From the NCBI GenBank assembly GCA_963835735.1, contig CAWIGP010000008.1, positions 1 through 64,000 of the forward strand: a stretch of DNA of 64,000 nucleotides, read 5' to 3'. Below are positions 60,778-64,000 of the stretch, one piece after another (the first letter of the stretch is position 1; every line of letters begins with the position of its first letter). This stretch comes from DASQMT01 sp963835735. Its GTDB lineage: Bacteria; Actinomycetota; Thermoleophilia; Solirubrobacterales; Solirubrobacteraceae. The notes beneath the pieces are model-generated. The model saw nothing but the letters and a program-made list of their open reading frames with translations, was not told where the DNA came from and made no database searches. The position numbers were made by a program, and so were the translations under genes.

Positions 60778-61509
60778 ATGCTCGACGCCCTCCTCGCAGG
60801 ACTGCTCGCCGGCTGGGGCGTCGCGATCCCGCTCGGCGCGATCGGCGTGATGGTCGTCGACCTGGGCGCGCGCGGAGGCTTCCGCCCGGCGGCCGCGGCC
60901 GCGGCCGGAGTCGCGGCGGCCGACTTCCTCTACGCCGCGGTCGCCGCGGCCGCGGGCGCGGCGGTGGCGAGCGCGCTCGCGCCGCACGAGCACGCGCTCA
61001 AGCTCGCGGCCGCGGCGGTGCTCGCCGTGGTCGCGCTGGTCGGGCTGCGGGTCGCACGTGCGGCCGCCTCCCCGGACACGCCGCGTCCCGCCGCGCCAAT
61101 CGCGACACGCGCGGCCGCCTCCCCGGACGCGCCGCGTCCCGCCGCGCCAATCGCGACACGCGCCGCCGCCTCCCCGGACGCGCCGCGTCCCGCCGCGCCA
61201 ACCGCGACCGGCGGCGCCGCCTCCGCGGTCTTCCTCCGGTTCGTCGCGCTCACGTCGATCAACCCGCTCACGGTCGCCTACTTCGCGGCGCTGATCGCCG
61301 GCCTCCCCGCGGTCGCGTCGGCGCCCGCCGGCGCCAAGGTGGCCTTCGTGCTCGCCGCCGGCGCCGCCTCGCTCAGCTGGCAGCTGGTGCTCGCGGGCGC
61401 CGGCGCGGCGCTCCATCATCGCCTGCCGCCGTCGGCGCGCGTCTACACCGCGCTGGCCGGCAACGCGATCGTGCTCGCCCTCGCGCTCCGGATGGCGGTC
61501 GCCGCGTAG
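60778..61509 (+). CDS. LysE/RhtB-type amino-acid exporter with repeat-expanded loop
   Basis: The protein has 243 residues. Helix 1 carries GLLAGWGVAIPLGAIGVMVV, followed by AAGVAAADFLYAAVAA, as in LysE-family exporters. FVALTSINPLTVAYFAAL in the second half is the conserved Asn-Pro motif. The central cytoplasmic loop is expanded by three 17-residue tandem repeats (residues 94-144). It is divergent from an Lrp-type regulator, and likely exports an amino acid or related compound. Confidence 0.82.
   Translation: MLDALLAGLLAGWGVAIPLGAIGVMVVDLGARGGFRPAAAAAAGVAAADFLYAAVAAAAGAAVASALAPHEHALKLAAAAVLAVVALVGLRVARAAASPDTPRPAAPIATRAAASPDAPRPAAPIATRAAASPDAPRPAAPTATGGAASAVFLRFVALTSINPLTVAYFAALIAGLPAVASAPAGAKVAFVLAAGAASLSWQLVLAGAGAALHHRLPPSARVYTALAGNAIVLALALRMAVAA
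61057..61209 (+). repeat. Three in-frame 51-bp tandem repeats within the exporter gene
   Basis: Units are 61057-61107, 61108-61158 and 61159-61209, each encoding RAAASPD(T/A)PRPAAP(I/T)AT. They are nearly identical at DNA level, so the expansion is recent and probably variable between strains. Confidence 0.9.
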
Positions 61510-61518
61510 GCTGCGGCC

Positions 61519-62157
61519 ATGGCCTTCCGCACCGTTCGCATCGACGAACTCGACCCGATCGAAGTCGCCGGCGTGCGCTGGCACCCGGTCCGCCACGCCC
61601 TCGGCGTGCGCGGCTTCGGCGTCAACGCCTACTCGGCCGGCGCCGGCGAGGACGTCATCGAGGAGCACACCGAATCCGACGACAACGGCCGCGGGCACCA
61701 GGAGCTGTACCTCGTGCTCAGCGGCCATGCCCGGTTCCAGATCGACGGCGACACGGTCGACGCCCCCGCCGGCACGTTCGTGTTCCTGCCCGAGCCGACG
61801 TCGCGCCGGCAGGCGGTCGCGCAGGCTGACGGCACGACGGTGCTGGCGCTCGGCGGCGAGCCCGGCGTGCCGTACTCGGTCTCGGCGTGGGAGTGGCGCT
61901 TCCGCGCGCAGCCGCACATCGACGCGGAGGAGTGGGAGAAGGGCATCGCGATGATGCGCGACGGCCTGGCTGCACGCCCGGGCGATGCGTCGCTGCTCTA
62001 CAACCTCGCTTGCTTCGAGGCGCGGCTCGGGCGGCTCGACAACGCCGCCGAACACCTGCAGGAGGCGTTCGAGTCCGAGCCCGGCGAGGTACGCAATTGG
62101 GCGGCGGGCGACAGCGACCTCGACCCGCTGCGCAACCGCGCGGACTTCCCGCGATGA
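61519..62157 (+). CDS. Cupin-TPR fusion protein
   Basis: The protein has 212 residues. An N-terminal cupin barrel (EEHTESDDNGRGHQELYLVL, then GHARFQIDGDTVDAPAG, with His/Glu positions for a metal) is followed by a C-terminal TPR-like pair of helices (RPGDASLLYNLACFEARLGR, then DNAAEHLQEAF). It is predicted soluble. It overlaps the phosphoesterase gene (ATGA). The role is unknown; small-molecule sensing or metal-dependent catalysis is possible. Confidence 0.8.
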   Translation: MAFRTVRIDELDPIEVAGVRWHPVRHALGVRGFGVNAYSAGAGEDVIEEHTESDDNGRGHQELYLVLSGHARFQIDGDTVDAPAGTFVFLPEPTSRRQAVAQADGTTVLALGGEPGVPYSVSAWEWRFRAQPHIDAEEWEKGIAMMRDGLAARPGDASLLYNLACFEARLGRLDNAAEHLQEAFESEPGEVRNWAAGDSDLDPLRNRADFPR

Positions 62158-62870
62158 CGGTCGCGGTCATCGCCGACGTCCACGGCAACGCGTGGGCGCT
62201 CGACGCGGTGCTGGCGGACGCCCGGGCCCGCGGCGCCGACACGTACCTCGACCTCGGCGACACGGTCGACGGGCCGCTCGACCCGGCCGGCACGGCAGAA
62301 CGGCTGATGGCGCTCGGCGCGCTCACCGTCCGGGGCAACCACGACCGCTGGATGCTCGAGCGGGTGGACGGGACGGCGGTCGATGCGTTGACGCCGGAGC
62401 ACCTGGAATGGCTCGCGACGTTGCCGACGATCGTTCGGCACGAGGACATCGTGCTGTTCCACGCGACACCGCACGACGACCTCACGGGGCTGCTCGACGA
62501 CCCGGCGCCGGACGGGACGCACGGGCGCAACGTCGAGGAGGTCGCCGCGATGGTCGAGGGGATCGACGCGCCGCTGATGCTGTGCGGCCACACGCATGTG
62601 CCGCGGCTGCTGGAGCTGCCCGGCGGGCGGCGCGTGTTCAACCCCGGCAGCGTGGGGCTGCAGGCCTACCGCGAGCGCGGGCCGGAGCCGTGGGCCTTCG
62701 GCACCGGCAGCCCGCACGCTCGCTACGCGCTCCTGCACCGCGAGAACGGGCGCTGGCGGATCGAGCCGCGGTCGGTGCCGTACGACTGGGCGCCCGCCGC
62801 GGCTGCGGCGCGAACCGCAGGCCGCGAGGACTGGGCGGCGCCGTTGGCGACCGGCTGGCCCGACGCGTGA
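62154..62870 (+). CDS. Calcineurin-like metallophosphoesterase (YfcE/MJ0936-like)
   Basis: The protein has 238 residues. Metal-binding motifs occur in order: AVIADVHGN (D-x-H), LDLGDTVDGP (G-D), VRGNHDRW (G-N-H-D), FHATP and CGHTHVPRL (G-H-x-H). It hydrolyses phosphodiesters; the physiological substrate is unknown. It is in an operon with the cupin-TPR gene upstream and the pentapeptide gene downstream (GTGA overlap). Confidence 0.93.
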   Translation: MTVAVIADVHGNAWALDAVLADARARGADTYLDLGDTVDGPLDPAGTAERLMALGALTVRGNHDRWMLERVDGTAVDALTPEHLEWLATLPTIVRHEDIVLFHATPHDDLTGLLDDPAPDGTHGRNVEEVAAMVEGIDAPLMLCGHTHVPRLLELPGGRRVFNPGSVGLQAYRERGPEPWAFGTGSPHARYALLHRENGRWRIEPRSVPYDWAPAAAAARTAGREDWAAPLATGWPDA

Positions 62871-63517
62871 ACGTCCGCCCGCCGGCCCCGCCACAGATCC
62901 CGCCGGTGCTCGATGCGGCGTCCGGCGCGCTCGAGGACCATGCACGGCTCGTCGAGGTGCGCCTCGAGGACCTCGCCGCGTCCGGCCTCGCGGCGCAGGC
63001 GCTCGAGCTCGAGCGGATGCGCCTGCACGGCTGTGTACTGGACGGCGCGCAGCTCGCACGGCCGAGCCTGCGCGACGTCGAGCTCGATCACTGCAGCCTG
63101 GCCGGAGCGCTGCTGCGCGACGCGACGGTCTCCCGCACGCTGTGGAGCGAGTGCCGGCTGAGCGGTCTGACGTGGGCAGAGGGCGCACTCGAGGACGTCA
63201 CGTTCCGCGGCTGCCGGCTCGACCTGGCCGGCTTCCGCTTCGCCCGGCTCCAGCGCGTCGCGTTCGAGGACTGCGTGCTCGGCGAGGCCGACTTCTCGGA
63301 GGCGCGCTGCAGGTGGGTGCGGCTCGAGGGCTGCGACCTGAGCGGCGCGAGCTTCGCCGGCGCGCGCTTCGACGAGTCCGAGCTGCGCCGCTGCACGCTC
63401 GACGGCATCACCGGCGTGGAAGGCCTGCGCGGCGCCGCGCTCGAGTGGTCGGAGATCGTAGGGCTCGCCGGAACCTTCGCGGGCGCGCTCGGTCTGCGCG
63501 TGCTCGATGACGGCTGA
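62867..63517 (+). CDS. Pentapeptide-repeat protein
   Basis: The protein has 216 residues with roughly 20 A(D/N)LxX-type pentapeptides from about residue 50 to 185 (CVLDGAQLARPSLRDVELDH, ADFSEARCRWVRLEGCDLSG), predicted to form a right-handed quadrilateral beta helix. The flanks are unrelated short segments. The GTG start overlaps the phosphoesterase stop. Some family members mimic DNA and protect gyrase, but no specific role can be assigned. Confidence 0.88.
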   Translation: MNVRPPAPPQIPPVLDAASGALEDHARLVEVRLEDLAASGLAAQALELERMRLHGCVLDGAQLARPSLRDVELDHCSLAGALLRDATVSRTLWSECRLSGLTWAEGALEDVTFRGCRLDLAGFRFARLQRVAFEDCVLGEADFSEARCRWVRLEGCDLSGASFAGARFDESELRRCTLDGITGVEGLRGAALEWSEIVGLAGTFAGALGLRVLDDG

Positions 63518-63534
63518 CCCGGCAGAATCGCGCC

Positions 63535-63930
63535 ATGGCCGAATACACCAAGCTCAACCTCAAGCAGGACGTCGAGGACATGGCGCCCAAGTTCGGTTAC
63601 TCGCCGTTCCTGGAGTCACGCTTCGCGCGCGGGCCGCTCGGGCTCCAGCAGTCGGGCTTCTCGTACTTCAAGATCGCGCCCGACTTCCGCATGCCGTTCG
63701 GCCACACTCACGGCGAGCAGGAGGAGATCTACGTCGTGATCAGCGGCAGCGTGCGGCTCCGGCTCGACGAGGAGGAGCTGGAGCTCGGGCCGCTCGACGT
63801 CGTCCGCATCCCGACGTCGACGAAGCGCGCGCTGCAGGGCGGGCCCGAGGGCGGCGAGCTGCTCGCGTTCGGCGCGCCGAACACGGAGAACAAGGACATC
63901 GACATGCTGCCCGGCTGGTGGGGCGAGTGA
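63535..63930 (+). CDS. Cupin-domain protein
   Basis: The protein has 131 residues with a single conserved cupin barrel. Motif 1 is GHTHGEQEEIYVVISG (two His, Glu) and motif 2 is LGPLDVVRIPTSTKRAL, where the usual final His is replaced. It ends in MLPGWWGE. It is soluble, with function unknown. It lies 17 bp after the pentapeptide gene and may be part of the same transcript. Confidence 0.85.
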   Translation: MAEYTKLNLKQDVEDMAPKFGYSPFLESRFARGPLGLQQSGFSYFKIAPDFRMPFGHTHGEQEEIYVVISGSVRLRLDEEELELGPLDVVRIPTSTKRALQGGPEGGELLAFGAPNTENKDIDMLPGWWGE

Positions 63931-63931
63931 A

Positions 63932-64000
63932 TCAGGCCGTCCACTGCTTGATCAGCGGCTCGAACCCGCCCGGGATGAACACGTTCAGCGCACCGGCGCG
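63932..64000 (-). CDS. C-terminal end of a probable cupin-type protein (partial)
   Basis: The last 22 residues, RAGALNVFIPGGFEPLIKQW plus TA, end at a TGA at 63934-63932. The LNVFIPGGFE string resembles C-termini of small cupin proteins, but too little is visible for a firm call. The rest lies beyond the window. Confidence 0.4.
   Translation of the reverse strand, partial: RAGALNVFIPGGFEPLIKQWTA

Overview
The window is about 72% GC by eye, gene-dense, rich in GTG starts and in 4-base ATGA/GTGA overlaps, and carries a complete 14-gene nuo operon, an mreB and many Sec-exported proteins with basic C-termini. This suggests a high-GC actinobacterium, most likely of the class Thermoleophilia (Solirubrobacter/Conexibacter-like). 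The assignment is an inference from gene content and style; no marker gene such as rRNA is present.

Layout. 0-5.5 kb: a sugar-nucleotide epimerase (cut by the window edge) coupled to a frameshifted GntR regulator, divergent from a permease / short-chain dehydrogenase / amidohydrolase operon with a clear promoter and an overlapping operator. 5.7-10.9 kb: tRNA-Arg, two tRNA-Ser, msrA, a PAS-3xGAF histidine kinase, an isochorismatase-like hydrolase, then a scar with fragments of a tyrosine integrase and a LuxR-type ATPase. 10.9-15.1 kb: a quinoprotein fused to a type-1 copper domain, divergent from a PF03640-like secreted protein across a mirrored regulatory region, then a DHA2 exporter. 15.1-27 kb: a metal-handling block. 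It holds a six-gene minus-strand copper operon (CopC-CopD fusion, a His-rich exported protein, YcnI/DUF1775, a small CopC, two secreted proteins), a BlaI/M56 regulator pair, the TIGR03943/UPF0718 pair, YibE/F and a ZnuA lipoprotein behind a Zur/Fur-like palindrome. 27-30.8 kb: mreB, a 48-residue membrane peptide, serS with an upstream cytochrome c lipoprotein in the same open frame, a flavin reductase and a small membrane protein.

30.9-45.9 kb: nuoA-N in canonical order, nearly all genes overlapping or abutting. The only two gaps (nuoD-E and nuoH-I) hold copies of one repeat element. 46-49.6 kb: a prepilin-like chimera, a DUF378 protein, a double-length ThyX-like protein and a 0.6 kb non-coding block of tandem repeats and hairpins. 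49.7-58 kb: a TgpA-like transglutaminase, an acyl-CoA synthetase, an RTX-like Asp/Gly-repeat secreted protein and acetyl-CoA synthetase. 58-64 kb: membrane proteins, an Lrp regulator divergent from a LysE-type exporter, two cupins, a phosphoesterase and a pentapeptide-repeat protein.

Several genes in the first 20 kb (GntR, DHA2 exporter, small CopC, one secreted protein) are broken by single-base indels, most repairable by restoring one C or G in a short run, while the nuo region is clean. Either local assembly error or real decay could explain this. No CRISPR array, rRNA, prophage or intact insertion sequence was seen.
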